DNA of 64,000 bases from Diphasiastrum complanatum (lineage: Eukaryota > Streptophyta > Lycopodiopsida > Lycopodiales > Lycopodiaceae), in the NCBI GenBank assembly GCA_029204225.1, contig CM055104.1, positions 45,327,835 to 45,391,834 of the forward strand, given 5' to 3'. A program made the position numbers and the translations under genes. Shown here one piece after another: positions 32,185 through 43,599 of this stretch (positions are counted from its first letter, which is position 1; every line of letters starts with the position of its first letter). The notes under the pieces were generated by a model, which saw nothing but the letters and a program-made list of their open reading frames with translations, had not been told where the DNA came from and ran no database searches.

Positions 32185-32375
32185 TTAGTTCGGCCTCCTC
32201 TTGAATATCATCTCAAAAGGTGTCCTTCCATCCGAAATAGCACTTGGCCACCTATTGCACAAGAAATTGGCAGACAAGAAAGCTTGATCCCAAAATGGTT
32301 TATCAAGATTAGCACTTAACCTCATGGCTTTAGCACTTTCACATAAAGTCCTATTCTTCCTTTTAGCCACCCCTG
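32185..32375 (-). pseudogene. Copia integrase C-terminal scrap
   Basis: Minus-strand translation reads AKRKNRTLCESAKAMRLSAN, then KPFWDQAFLSANFLCNRWPS and TPFEMIFKRRPN. This is the stretch just after the integrase catalytic glutamate in Ty1/copia pol. Both sides lack further pol sequence. Confidence 0.75.
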
Positions 32376-32598
32376 TCGTGGCTTACCAAACCAAAAGCTC
32401 AGTAAATGTGTAGTATAAATAATTATTGTTCCCACGGGGAGCATCATAAAGAGGTATTCTGTCATTATTGGTGAGATAAAAAGATTTATCTTTGAAGTCT
32501 AGTGAAATGGAAATGTAAAGCTGGTTGTCTGATGACATTTCTGGGTAGGCATCCAGTACAGCCATTGAAAATGGTACAAACAAACACCAAGACAAATC

Positions 32599-32974
32599 AT
32601 TAGAGGAGTTCTAAATCCAAAAAAGACCCTTTGTAAAGATTCTTTTTATATTTTTTCTTAAATTTTTCTTACACATGGACCAATCAAAACACTCAAATTT
32701 GAAATCTATGTAACGTAACTTTTTGAGTCCACATTTTGATTCCACACTAAAAATGGCATAACTTTTTAGTGGTAAGTCCAAATTTAGCGGAGTTTAGTGC
32801 ATTGGAAAGCGCTCAACAAGGGCTTTCCAATGATGTGTTAGATGACATACTTCTGAGATATGATTAAAAAGTTATGGCAAGTCAAAAATATTAGTGCTAT
32901 AATATTTTAATAATGTAAAAGACATCTTGCACGAATTCTTAAAGGGTCTTTTTGGAGCTCAAAACTCCCCTAAT
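32599..32974 (+). mobile_element. MITE copy 1 (376 bp) with 34-bp terminal inverted repeats
   Basis: The ends read ATTAGAGGAGTTCTAAATCC and, on the opposite strand, ATTAGGGGAGTTTTGAGCTC. The inverted repeat continues through AAAAAGACCCTTT, with about 27 of 34 positions matching. The interior is AT-rich and non-coding. The same 376-bp unit occurs in opposite orientation at 42191-42566. The target duplication is not certain: a TA dinucleotide on both sides is possible, and the surrounding AATCATT/AATGATT is itself palindromic. The class is likely a DNA transposon derivative; the superfamily is not assigned. Confidence 0.8.
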
Positions 32975-33757
32975 GATTCAGATAGTTCAACCAAGAAATC
33001 CAGATTCTAGAGAAGGGTAAGAACTCAGAATGATTAGAGATCCCGACAGTATTAAGATCACATGCTTCACCGATTAGATCTTAACTTAGCCAAAATAAGA
33101 ATGCCACAAGGCCAAACGATTGTTGCAAGCAATGCTACAATGGGCAATGTTGACCCTCAACAGTCTTTATAAACTTGCTACTCACTTATTCTAATAAAGC
33201 AATTTCAAACACAACATAGTTCGATTAATTACTAGGTACTGTTCTCATTATAGATCTATGCATGGCATAGAATCCATTATTCTGCAGAATCACCATGAAT
33301 TTCTTAGGATCAATCAGAATAGACAATGATAACTGATTCATTCCACAAGAATTGAAATGCAGTATAACATTCTTGAGAAACTGAAAGTGTCTGTCACACA
33401 CTTCTTCAGATTCCTGTGAAGATACAATCTACATATACAAAGTTGGCGATCACTGCATTGATTCAAGCCGAATTAAGACAGTAAACAGTATTTTATTCTA
33501 CCATAATAGCTTAGACAGAAGAGAAAACAACAAGCACTCTACTCCTGCTTTCTACCATGCAGAACGACGAATGAATTAATTAGAATGAGTGTGGGCTCTG
33601 CTATATATATGTGTTTGGAGAAGCAGGCAGAACGCCGAAAAATCTGAAACGTCATATTTAGTGAGGTATCCAATGGTTTGCTGTTACGTAGAGAGAGTCC
33701 GCTGTGAAACGCTGCCTTTGCCATGTTCTAGAGAAAGTAGTTATGGTGTTTTACTAA
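32975..33757. other. Spacer without recognised gene
   Basis: AT-rich sequence with no domain or repeat recognised. Confidence 0.4.
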
Positions 33758-34341
33758 TATGGTGGGAACTTCATGTCACCAGTTCTTCAAAAAGTTACCC
33801 TTCAGACAGGCTTCAAAACTTCATTAAGAAGATGACGTACGTTTTGGCATGTATCCAGCCTTGTACAGACCATAAAAAAGTTACACAGTCACCTGCCACG
33901 TACATCAGTGTGAATGTTGAGTGGTCAACTCAAGCATTTCTTCGGTAGATTAAATATTTGTCTGATGGTCGAATGTTTATTTTTCTAACAACCGAATCTG
34001 TAAGTTTTTGGTAGTTGGTGATAAGTGTCGATAGAGATAGGTTCAATAGAGAGGATGGACACACAACTGCATTTGAATATCCAATAGCTCGTGTCTGAAA
34101 GGGCGTTGAAGAAGCCTTGAAGATCATCTGCTCAGTATGCGTGGAAATGCGCTAGTTGGTAAAGTCTGGCTTCGAATACGAAGTTGTCTGCCTAGATGCG
34201 AATATAATTCTATCTGCCTGGATTTGAATGTAAACTTGTCTGTTTGGATTCGAATAGAATTCTGTCTGTCTGGATTTGAATGTAAACTTGTCTGTCTGGA
34301 TTCAGATAGAATTCTGTCTGCCTGGATTCGAATGTAACCTT
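33758..34341 (-). repeat. Direct-repeat unit 1 (LTR-like) with 26-bp minisatellite
   Basis: About 580 bp match 36303-36926 in the same orientation (shared TCATGTCACCAGTTCTTCAA, GATGACGTACGTT, GATGGACACACAACTGCATT). The minisatellite at 34186-34341 has six 26-bp units of the form GTCTGYCTGGATTYGAATRK. Similarity stops at the array end, so the unit may be truncated there. Confidence 0.75.
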
Positions 34342-36280
34342 GTCTGATTATTGTTTGAGAGGAAGATCCAGGTGAGGTTCCTGCAACCGCCCAGAGATGT
34401 TGGAATGTGGCCGGTGAGGCTGTTGCTTTCTAATGAGTGGGAAACAAGGCTAATGCACGACCCCATGAGAGGGAATGGTTTGAATCTTTCTCATTCTAAT
34501 AGAGAGAGAGTGTCACAACAAGAGGCCTTTGTGCCTTCGATTGGAGGATATTCGATCTTTGATAGGTGCCCTTCAAAAATTTTAATAACTGTCCTTCAGA
34601 AATACATAGGCGAATATAGAAACTTGGAACTATGTTCACTAGTTCCTTTGAGATGTAGAGGCTCGAATACTTCAATGGACAATAATATATCATGCTCAAA
34701 TGCCGACTAAAGGCTCGAATAGTTGGCACTTATAATTGCCGTGAGCTCAACATAATCCTGAGTACAAGGCAGCCCATAGATATTTCTTCAACTTAGGCTA
34801 GGCAACATTAGGCCTCTTCCACAATTAAATGGCCTCCACTCATGACAATAGATGGTCCATGCACAACATTGGAACTTAGAATGCTATCTTCGAATGCCCA
34901 ACAAAAGAATAACTTAAGCTTAGGAACGACTCAGTACAGAGTGTCGATAAGCCGAATAAGTGCCTTCGAAAATATATAAAGACCTTCAATAATAAAAATG
35001 CTCATAACCAATGCCATGTATGTTATACCCTGATTTTAGAACTGGACCTAAAATAGGCCTTGCCGACATAACATGACAGTACCATGGTAAATAACATCAT
35101 AAATAAGTGACAACTCCACCAAGTATTGAATCAGTTAATAAAACCACTGACTTTCTAGCAGAATTGTCAATAAAATTGACCATTATAAAATTCAGTGTAT
35201 CACATAACCTCCTCCTCAATTGTGCAATGACCTCGCAAACACTGACAATATGAAACTCAGCTTCAAACTTCCAAGTGCCAACTGGCAAGCCTATAGCCTT
35301 AGTCAGACCATTGATAGTCAGCATCAGAAATGTATATAGGCAAATTCCTCAGAATGGACAACACCAAGAAATATATCGTCATAAATTGGATCAGCACCAT
35401 AGTATAATCTTGAAACAGTATCTCAGTACCATTTGAAACCAATAAATAAATAAACACTGAGGATCTATAAATAAAATAAAATAAAATAAAACAAAGAATA
35501 GATTCTGAAAAAAGCATGGATATAGAATTTGCTTACTTAAAACCAGAACCTTATTAACATACCGATAGATCCTCAGATAAAAATTAAAACAAATAAAAAT
35601 TAACATTAAAAACTATAATAACCATAAAATAAAAATCGTAAAACAAATAAAGAAAAACAATTTCCCCTCTTTTCTCAAGGTGGACGAAAGTATCTGAAAT
35701 GACACAACTTCAATAGTGCATCAGCTGACAAAATATGGACAACAATCTGGCTGAAAAATAACTTGGCCATAATTTCTTCTGAAAATATAAAAAAAATTTG
35801 GACCACAACTTCTGCTGAAATGAGCCAGTTCTTCATAATCAAAGGAATCTTCCACAAATAGCATAGAGCAAATAGGAATCAAGTGGACAGATTTGCCAAC
35901 TCCACATAAATTGTCAGAAGAAATCCGTCCTCCAACATGAAATTTCATAGACTGGTCATACATAGTAGACTGGTCATAGCCCTTCAATTTCACATAACCA
36001 AATTTCATATCAAGACATGAAGGATGAGTTACGCATAGCTTCTGAGTAGGTGTAGGATAAACTTCAAAACGTAGACATTCTGCTATAGCAAAAGTACTTC
36101 TGAAATATACTGAGTAAATAGAACATATAAAAAATATTTGAAAATCTTCCCCCACCTCAAGCTGAATAGCATGGTTGTTGGATAAAAGCCAATTTAAAAT
36201 AACAACATCATAGCTTTTGCATAGCATTTCCTCCTGGAAAATGACCAACAAACATTGGTAGTGACAAATAACTCTCTGGT
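34342..36280 (-). mobile_element. Interval between the direct repeats, putative element interior
   Basis: The interval includes a minus-strand open frame at 36251-35721 (176 codons, with HPSCLDMKFGYVKLKGYDQS and FHVGGRISSDNLCGVGKSVH) that starts 30 bp after the Ty3-type PBS. It shows no gag, protease or RT motif. The rest is AT-rich with no pol. I infer a non-autonomous or gutted element. Confidence 0.4.
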
Positions 36281-36296
36281 TGGTGCAACGGCGCCA
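36281..36296 (-). promoter_or_regulatory. Ty3-type primer-binding site
   Basis: The minus strand reads TGGCGCCGTTGCACCA. TGGCGCCG is the common primer site of plant Ty3/gypsy elements. It lies 6 bp from the edge of the LTR-like repeat at 36303, in the right orientation for a minus-strand element. Confidence 0.6.
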
Positions 36297-36302
36297 AAAG
36301 TT

Positions 36303-36926
36303 TGTGGTGGGAGCTTCATGTCACCAGTTCTTCAAAAAGTTACCCTTCAATAGCTTAAAGATAGGGTTCAAAAGTTCATTAGGAAGATGACGTACGTTCT
36401 GGCCTATGTCCAGCCAGACCATAAAAAAGTTACACGTGGCCAGTGACCTGCCACGTACATCAATGTGAGTGTTGAATGGTCAGCTCGAGCATTTCTTCAA
36501 TAGATCAAATATTTGTCTAATGGTCAAATGTTTATTTGTCTGATAGCCGAATCTGTAAGTTTCTGGTAGTTGGTGACAAGTGTCGATAGAGATAGGTTCG
36601 ATGGAGAGGATGGACACACAACTGCATTTGAATATCCAATAGCTTGTGTCTGAAAGGGCGCTGAAGAAGCCTTGAAGATCGTCTGCTCAATATGCGTGGA
36701 AATGCACTGGCTGGTAAAGTTTGGCTTTGAATACGAAGTTGTCTACCTAGATTCAAATGTAAACTTGTCTGTCTGGATGGATTCGAATAGAATTTTGTCT
36801 GCTTGGATTCGAATAGAATTTTGTCTGCCTGGATTCGAATGTGAACTTGTCTGTCTGGATTTGAATAGAATTTTGTCTGCCTGGATTCGAATGTAATCTT
36901 GTCTATCTGGATTCAAATAGAATTCT
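36303..36926 (-). repeat. Direct-repeat unit 2 (LTR-like) with 26-bp minisatellite
   Basis: Partner of 33758-34341. It starts TGTGGTGGGAGC next to the PBS and ends with seven 26-bp units at 36741-36926, one of which carries a 4-bp insertion. The unit number differs between the two copies. Confidence 0.75.
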
Positions 36927-37194
36927 GTCTGGCGCTACATTTCCAACCATTATGCCTCTTTCATTTTGACAGCGCGAGACAGTACATTGTCCTGGCCAAA
37001 GGGTGAGAAGTTGAATGTTTTCCAGAAGAAGATTGCGGCAGGGCACATATGCGGCGCTACATTCGAAGCTGATAGCAACTGGGTTTGACGATCATCCATT
37101 AGTATATCATTTACTTGGGAAAATGAGTGACGTTAGCCTAGTCCTCCGATGCTTCACATAAGAAAGACACGATGTATGAGCATGAAACCAATGA
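36927..37194. other. Spacer, GGCGCTACATT duplicated
   Basis: The word GGCGCTACATT occurs at 36931 and again near 37053. No gene was recognised. Confidence 0.4.
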
Positions 37195-37684
37195 TGCTTT
37201 CCCTTTGCAAGCGATCATTCAATCAAAAGAACCAAAGTAATCTTACCTATTGATTGAAGTAAACTCCCCCCATAAGCTTACACGAGTTTCCTCCTCTCAA
37301 AGCAAGGATGGCAATAGTAGAGAAGCTAGCAAAGAGAGCCAAGACAAGAGAGAGAGCAGGAGAGAGCAAGAAGAACAAAACACAGGTTGTAGTATTCTTC
37401 CTTTTTATAGAAAACCCAACACCCTTTGGTGCATCAGGTGTTAGAAAATGCACCGTTAGATTGAGTCCGTATCATGTGCACTAATCATAGCCGTTCGTGG
37501 AGAACCAAATTTCCCACCAATAAACTTAGTAGTTTTTTTAAAAAAACTTTTCTTATTTGAGGCCATATGTCTAAGTTAAGCAAGATATGGCATTTTTAGT
37601 TGGTAAAGTATCATAGGAAAAAAGTCTTTTTTGTCGTTCCAAAAACCAACTGAAGTGTAGTATAAGTACAGTAGAGTTCATGAA

Positions 37685-37715
<31 letters not shown>

Positions 37716-37720
37716 CTATT
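37195..37720 (-). mobile_element. LTR-like repeat, compact copy (partner of 59.93-60.69 kb)
   Basis: On the minus strand it is colinear with 60066-60660 (shared GAACCAAATTTCCCACC, TGGTGCATCAGG and ACGAGTTTCCTCCTCTCAAA-type blocks). It carries a TATA-like CTATAAAAAGG (plus coordinates about 37401-37410). Where the partner has two long CT arrays, this copy has only a short GA run at 37686-37711 and a few GA dinucleotides near 37350. Confidence 0.7.
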
Positions 37721-38925
37721 GGAAGCCAAGTGAATGAACTGGAAAAATGAAAATGGTAGTTCCTTTCTTTTATCGAACTTTTTCATAAAAAAAGCTAGAC
37801 TTAGAATAAAAGGTAGTAGTAATATTGAAGAAGTTCACCGTATTGCCATTAGTCTCCTCACCTTTAATGGTCAAGTACTCCAGAGGATAAATCCATTTAG
37901 CATTGTCATTGGTATGTGGTTGTTCTTTATCTGCCGAAAATTTTCTTCCTCATCATAATTAGAGAGGCCATATAGATTTTTTCAACTATGCTTACAATTC
38001 CTTCTTTTTAATGAAATCCATATATACTTTGATCCAATCCATAGTAGTCATTGATTCAACAAGGCAAAAAATTTAAAGTAATTACTTTTCCGACCGATAA
38101 AAGACTTTTTACGTAAAAAGTGTCATTCCAAATGTCATAAAAATCTGCATGGTAGTATGGAGTGATACCACCTTTTCAAATAGAATATTTGAACTTCATA
38201 CCTGAATGCGAGGTGAGGTGATTTCTTGTGAGCTACCCATCTTCCAAAATCTTGTTTTCATGTCTGCACACTTGTAAAATTTGTATATATAGTATTCACA
38301 GATAGAGAATGATGCATGATTCGTAACAAATGAGACAGACATTGTAGATGCTTTCACGCATCGATTCTTGTTTCAGACAAATTGTCAATAATAGATTCAT
38401 AAACTTCACATATTGTGATTAGCTTTGTGAAGCATGCGGTGATGTCCGCTATTGTTTTGTGCTCACCTACATTATTGACGTGTATATTTCGTTATACTTA
38501 ATCTGATTATAGATCTGTTTGGTTCTGCATTCAGATTCGTGTCAATACTACAATGCTTTTCCATGTTCTATCTAACTATCTAATTGATTCGTCTAATTAT
38601 CTGCTCATCGCTTCCGCTACCACCGCGCATTAGATGCTCTAAAATTATTATGTTCTTGTGTTCGCCTACTAAGTCACCAGTAGTGCACGCACCGAGAGAA
38701 TTGGAGGGGACTAATCTATCCTTCCCTACCAAAGCGCACTTTTGTACCTATTTACGCTCCGCTTGTATCTTGGTTTCTTGGATATCGCTCTTAAGCACGC
38801 ATTTCGCATTTGATTTTCTTTCTCGTGTATATTCTCATTCGAAACCAATACTCGGTCCTGTAATATCTATCTGAAGAAACAAAACATTTCTATCTGCAAA
38901 GCTTTTCTAGCTTTCTGCCCTCTAC
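37721..38925. other. Spacer without recognised gene
   Basis: AT-rich, with only short open frames that show no domain. Confidence 0.4.
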
Positions 38926-39120
38926 TTGACGAAGATGTTCGCGAACACGAAAGTCAAGAGACACAAAGCACGAAAGTTTCACGAACACCTGACAGAAAGA
39001 CACGAACACGAAAGATTCGCAAACAAAAATATTTTGCGGTCCAACACGAGAAAATCCGACGACGAAAACGAAACCAACGACGCGACACAAAAAACGTCGC
39101 GAAACCATTTCTACCCTCAC
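38926..39120. repeat. CACGAA-rich degenerate repeat
   Basis: The words CACGAAAG, CACGAACAC and ACGAAA recur many times on the plus strand across about 190 bp, giving an Arg/Lys/His-rich spurious frame. Confidence 0.5.
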
Positions 39121-39776
39121 GCTCCTGAAAGTACCAACAAGATTATAGAAGTACCCAGAAGTATAGATATCTGATTTGATGGCATGACATCAGCAGATAC
39201 ATTATCACTCTAATTTTAAAGTTACATAGAGTGACTATATACTTACTGGATGATACTTGACAAATACACATGAAGTAGTCTGATGCTAGTAAGCAATCAA
39301 GACGAACTATAGACAAGAAGTCTGCCTGCATGTGATTAGGATCCATAGTGATCCCCAAGTCCGCTAGTAAGCAAGACATCCACTTGTGAGAGAACTGTAT
39401 TTCTCTCACACCAACGCACTGCATGGATCTGCATGCAGCGCTTGAAGAATCAAAGAAAATTCAATAGATGATTTTGTAGCCATTACGCACATGTTAATTT
39501 ATGATGTATGATCTTAAATGCAAATGTGTCTGCTGTTATTCATGTGTCTGATTCTCCCATTCATTTCAATTTCGCACATTGGTTGAATTTGTTGAATGCT
39601 TTATTAATTTGTAAATGTAGATCAATAGTGCCTGACTATATTCTGGAGGACTGTAGGAGTGATTCAGCTAGCAGTGTCCAGCGACCACATCTGAACTCCA
39701 TCCGAATCGCATTGAGTCGTGGTTCCTTTGCCTTCGTGACAATTTTGTATCCGCAAATTTTTTTATTTCTCATCAG

Positions 39777-39788
39777 TGGTATCAGAGC
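39777..39788 (+). promoter_or_regulatory. Primer-binding site of copia C
   Basis: TGGTATCAGAGC directly follows the LTR end (CATCAG). Confidence 0.85.
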
Positions 39789-39891
39789 CTACCTATCTTG
39801 ACATAATCTGACATAGCCAAGAAGCTATCAGATCCAAGAGGCCTAGCATTCAGACAAACACCCATCAACGAGGGAACAGACTTAAGAAGCA

Positions 39892-40770
39892 ATGGCTTCA
39901 ATCAACCAGCAGAGCAAGGTCTGCACAATTCTTGATTCTTCAAGATCTAACTTTCTAGCTTGGAAAGTTAAAACATCACTGATACTCAAGGGCGAAGTTT
40001 TATTCCCCTGGGTGGATGACACAGAGGAGATGCCTACAACATCAAGCAAGGAGCTACATGAGTGGAGGGAGAAAAACGACAAGGCAATAGCCCTTCTATC
40101 ATCTTCCATCGAAGATAGTCTCACACTTGACCTGGCTACACTCTCCAAAGCTAAGGAGATGTGGGATGCATTGCTCACCAAATTTCAGACAAAATCAAGA
40201 AGTCAAATCATGATGCTAGAAGATCAGCTGACGAACCTCACTTCTTTCGTGAAGAAGATGAAGGAGCTGTTTCTATCACTACATAACTCTGGAGCAGAGA
40301 ACGTTGTGTTGGCTGAGAAGTAGCTCACATACCTGTTGAGAGCCTTACCCAGATCATTCCAGACAACGAAAACCCTGCTCGCGAAAGATCCTACCATGAA
40401 TCTTGAAAAAGCGATTGTCGAGATTCAAGAGGAAGTCGAGGCTAGAGAACATCCTGATCACAAGGATGGTTCTGACCAGGCCCTCTACGACAACAAAGAA
40501 AAATCAAAGAAACAATTTAAGCCGAAGAGGGAGTCGAATCAGAGGTAGGATCGTGATCAGCAAGCAGAGGGGACCAACAAATGCAACTGGAAGAACAAAG
40601 GGAGGTTGAAGCAGAAAGTTGCAGACAAGAAGACATGCATGAGATGCAGAACAGACGGACATATAGTAGATACTTGTTGGCTCAATCCCAAGATTGAGTG
40701 TATTCACTGCCACAAGAAGGGTCACGCAGCCATGGATTGTCGCCAGAACCCGAGGAACAAATCAATGCAA
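39892..40770 (+). pseudogene. Copia C gag with two intact zinc knuckles
   Basis: Starts MASINQQSKVCTILDSSRSN, about 100 bp after the PBS. The UBN2-type capsid region (NFLAWKVKTSLILKG, AKEMWDALLTKFQTKSRSQI) runs to a stop at 40321. It continues through LRALPRSFQTTKTLL and a charged linker with a stop near 40547. In another frame two CX2CX4HX4C knuckles are intact: CMRCRTDGHIVDTC at 40636-40677 and CIHCHKKGHAAMDC at 40699-40740. Only two or three lesions separate a near-complete gag. Confidence 0.8.
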
Positions 40771-40899
40771 AATAGATAGGAGAACAACAACAATTCATCC
40801 TATGTCGAGGAGCCCGAGAGCTCGAAGATGGGCAAAGAAAGAACAAACAGAAACTGTTCGACTGCCTATATCTATAAAGACGTGTGTGCAGCATCAACA

Positions 40900-41800
40900 T
40901 CTGACACACATGAGGTGATCCTAGATTCAAGAGCCACCTCACACTTCGTGACATCAAGATGAATAATGTCTGATTTCAGAAGTGCGGATCTTTCAAGATT
41001 CATAGTTCTTGGAAATGGATCTAGACATCAAGTGAATGGTACTGGTTCACTATGGCTCAACACCAACGACAAAGACAGGTGACTCGAAGACGTCCTGTTT
41101 GTGTCTACTCTTCAAAAAGACTTGCTCTCTGTAGCAAGAATAGCAGATGCAGAGATGCATGTGACATTTTTTGACCAAGCATGCAACGTGATTGACGCCA
41201 GTACCAATACAATAATCGCTCAAGGCAGAAGGAAAGGAGATCTATATCATCTAAAAGTATGCCTACTTGCAGATCAGGTGCATCAGACTCATGATAATAA
41301 GCCAGACACTCTGTGGCACAGAGAAGACTATGCCACATGAACTCAATGGCACTTTACCATGCAAGCCATCATGGAGTGATAACAAGGGTCAGCATCTCGA
41401 ATGCAACCAGTTCGACCACCTGTGATGCATGTTTGAAGGGCAAGATGTCACGCACTCCATTCATCAAGGATTCCTATAGAACAACTAAGATTTTGGAGTT
41501 AGTGCATTCTGACATCTGCAGACCATTCAATGTGATCTCAGTAGGAGGTTCAAAGTATTATATAACCTTCATTGATGACTATTATAAATCTAAAGCACTT
41601 GATAAATTCACATAATATGTGAATTGGATTGAGAGATGTACATTCAACAAGGTTAAGCAGATTAGGACAGATCGAGGTGGCGAATACATCTCGAAGCTTC
41701 ATTGACTTCTGCAATGATTGTGGCATCATTCACAGAAGAACTGCAGCCTACACACCGCAACACAATGGTATTGTAGATATTGAAGAATCGTACTTTGTAA
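40900..41800 (+). pseudogene. Copia C protease, GAG-pre-integrase and integrase start
   Basis: The protease motif at about 40918-40960 reads VILDSRATSHF; the glycine of DSGAT is arginine, which should inactivate it. Next come VLFVSTLQKDLLSVARIADA and a damaged GAG-pre-integrase (ending DTLWHRED before a frameshift). The integrase zinc/core piece then reads CDACLKGKMSRTPF, LVHSDICRPF, YYITFIDD and IRTDRGGEYIS. It breaks off near 41800. Confidence 0.8.
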
Positions 41801-41934
41801 AAATTTTCATTTAATATACAAAATCTCTCTATGTCTATTGTCTATTGGCTTGTATAAATTTGCACATTTTCGGAATCTGTGGAGCTGGTTTTCAAGAGTG
41901 TTTGGTAGAAAAAAAAGAATTGTTCAAGGCCAGA

Positions 41935-42165
41935 GAAAGGCTAGCATCGGTGCTAGCCTTTTCTTGGCCCTCATTTCTCCGATATGCAGATATTTCTTTG
42001 CTAATAGAAAGTAGTGATCAGGGCTAGAAAAAGGCTAGCGTCAGTGCTAGTCTTTTTTTGGCCCTTATTTCTCTGATTGTAGGTATGTGAAATGGTGAAA
42101 AAATTCTAAAATGGGGCCCAGAAAAAGGCTAGCGCCATTTTTTGGCCCTTATTTATCTCAATGCA
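41935..42165. repeat. Three hairpin modules (GAAAAAGGCTAGC...GCTAGYCTTTTTTGGCCC)
   Basis: Modules near 41935-41970, 42021-42064 and 42115-42150. Each starts with a form of GGSCYAGAAAAAGGCTAGC and ends with a form of TTTTTTGGCCCTYATTTMTC. The first two can fold on GCTAGC arms; the third lacks the central part. They lie between the truncation point of copia C and MITE copy 2. Confidence 0.7.
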
Positions 42166-42190
42166 AGTGTCTAAGATGATGAAAAAAATC

Positions 42191-42566
42191 ATTAGGGGAG
42201 TTTTGAGCTCCAAAAAGACCCTTTAAGAATTCTTGCAAGATGTAAGTTTATATTATTAAAGTATTGTAACACTAATACATTTGACTTGCCATAACTTTTT
42301 AATCATAGCTCAAAAGTATATTATCTAACATATCATTGGAAAACCCTTGTTGAGCGCCTTCCAATGCACCAAACTTCGCTAAATTCGGACTTATTACTAC
42401 AAACTTATGCCATTTTTAGTGTGGAATCAAAATGTGGACTCAAAAAGTTACGTTACGTAGATTTCAGATTTGAGTGTTTTGATTGGTCCATAGGTAAGAA
42501 AAATTTGAGAAAAAATATAAAAAGAATCTTTACAAAGGTCTTTTTTGGATTTAGAACTCCTCTAAT
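42191..42566 (-). mobile_element. MITE copy 2 (376 bp), inverted relative to copy 1
   Basis: Its left end ATTAGGGGAGTTTTGAGCTC equals the complement of the right end of copy 1. Interior words such as AAGTTACGTTACGTAGATTT and TGGCAAGTCAA-type sequence correspond in reverse. It has exactly the same length as copy 1, with substitutions throughout, so both are old. Confidence 0.8.
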
Positions 42567-43590
42567 TTTGAAAAGAGATCCAACTATCGGCTACGGTCGT
42601 CATTTTGTAGCTCTCATCCCAACCCATCATGTAGTGAGAAGTCCATCAAGAATAGTGTCGTTAGCACAAACAGATTGGGCACGTGTGGACTGCTTTGCCT
42701 CCAATGCTTGAGCAACTTGCCACCCTGCACCAAGAGTCTCCCTTGCAACAAGATGCCCCTAGCAATGTTGACCTTGACTAGTGCTCCATTTCTAAAAGCA
42801 TACCCGCAGAGCAACCGAGTCACAGCTATCACTGTCCCAAGCTTGTTCAACAAAAGATTCACACAAATATAGTACAAGTATGATTTGGATTTACACATAC
42901 AACTAGTCATAATCTCATATTTGTAAAAGTATATTAGTAATTGCAGGATGTTATATCTTCTTCTAGACAAAGCAGAGCCATGCCCCCTCCTTTTATTCCT
43001 TTGTGTCGCCTTGTGGTGAACGAAGCCATTCATACGGTACAAGAGAATATACCTGACTTCGGTATCACATTCCATGACTATGGTACCTTAGAGAGTTGGG
43101 CATATTTCTTGTATCTCTAAAAAGAATCAGCCAACCCGATTTAGAGGTGACTCAATATGACCTTGACCAGTGGGGTCTAGTATAGTGCGAGGTCAACTCC
43201 AAAAATGGGTGAGCTATTATCAAAGTGATACTTTTATGTGGTTTGTGTTTTGAATTTCTCTTGAAACCAAGTTGGTCTACAATAAACTTGTGTTGTAGGT
43301 TGACTCAAGTCCGCGTACCCCACACGTTATCGCATAATATTTTCATGCCTCAGAAGTTTGGGCTAGTGGAGAAAGATATCCTGTTTAAATATATGTCACC
43401 AGAACATCAGATATGAATGGATTTTAAGATAAGGAGAGAACACAAGAATACCAGAAGGGCATGGCACAATTGCCTTATGACCATTATTGGTCAACTTGTC
43501 TTGAAGGTATGTATGTTCTCGACCACATCGTGGATAATGAAAGTGCTTTTTACTAGTCAATTTAAATTTTTCTATTAAGTATCTAAAATT
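42567..43590. other. Spacer, no gene assigned
   Basis: No domain was recognised. The last part may contain upstream exons of the gene-like stretch that follows, but I cannot support specific ones. Confidence 0.35.
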
Positions 43591-43599
43591 GGATCTATT

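Larger units (their letters stand above)
39340..41800 (+). mobile_element. Ty1/copia retrotransposon C, 3' truncated
   Basis: Right part of a 5' LTR (39340-39775, matching 26130-26555), PBS at 39777-39788, gag, two zinc knuckles, protease, GAG-pre-integrase, then integrase core, where it stops near 41800. RT, RNase H, PPT and 3' LTR are absent. Upstream of 39340 the LTR does not match the left half of the 25.7-kb copy. Confidence 0.85.

Noticed and set aside
32599-42566. The two inverted MITE copies as ends of one composite transposon
   Set aside because: The 9.2 kb between them holds unrelated, independently broken elements. Each copy has its own complete inverted ends.
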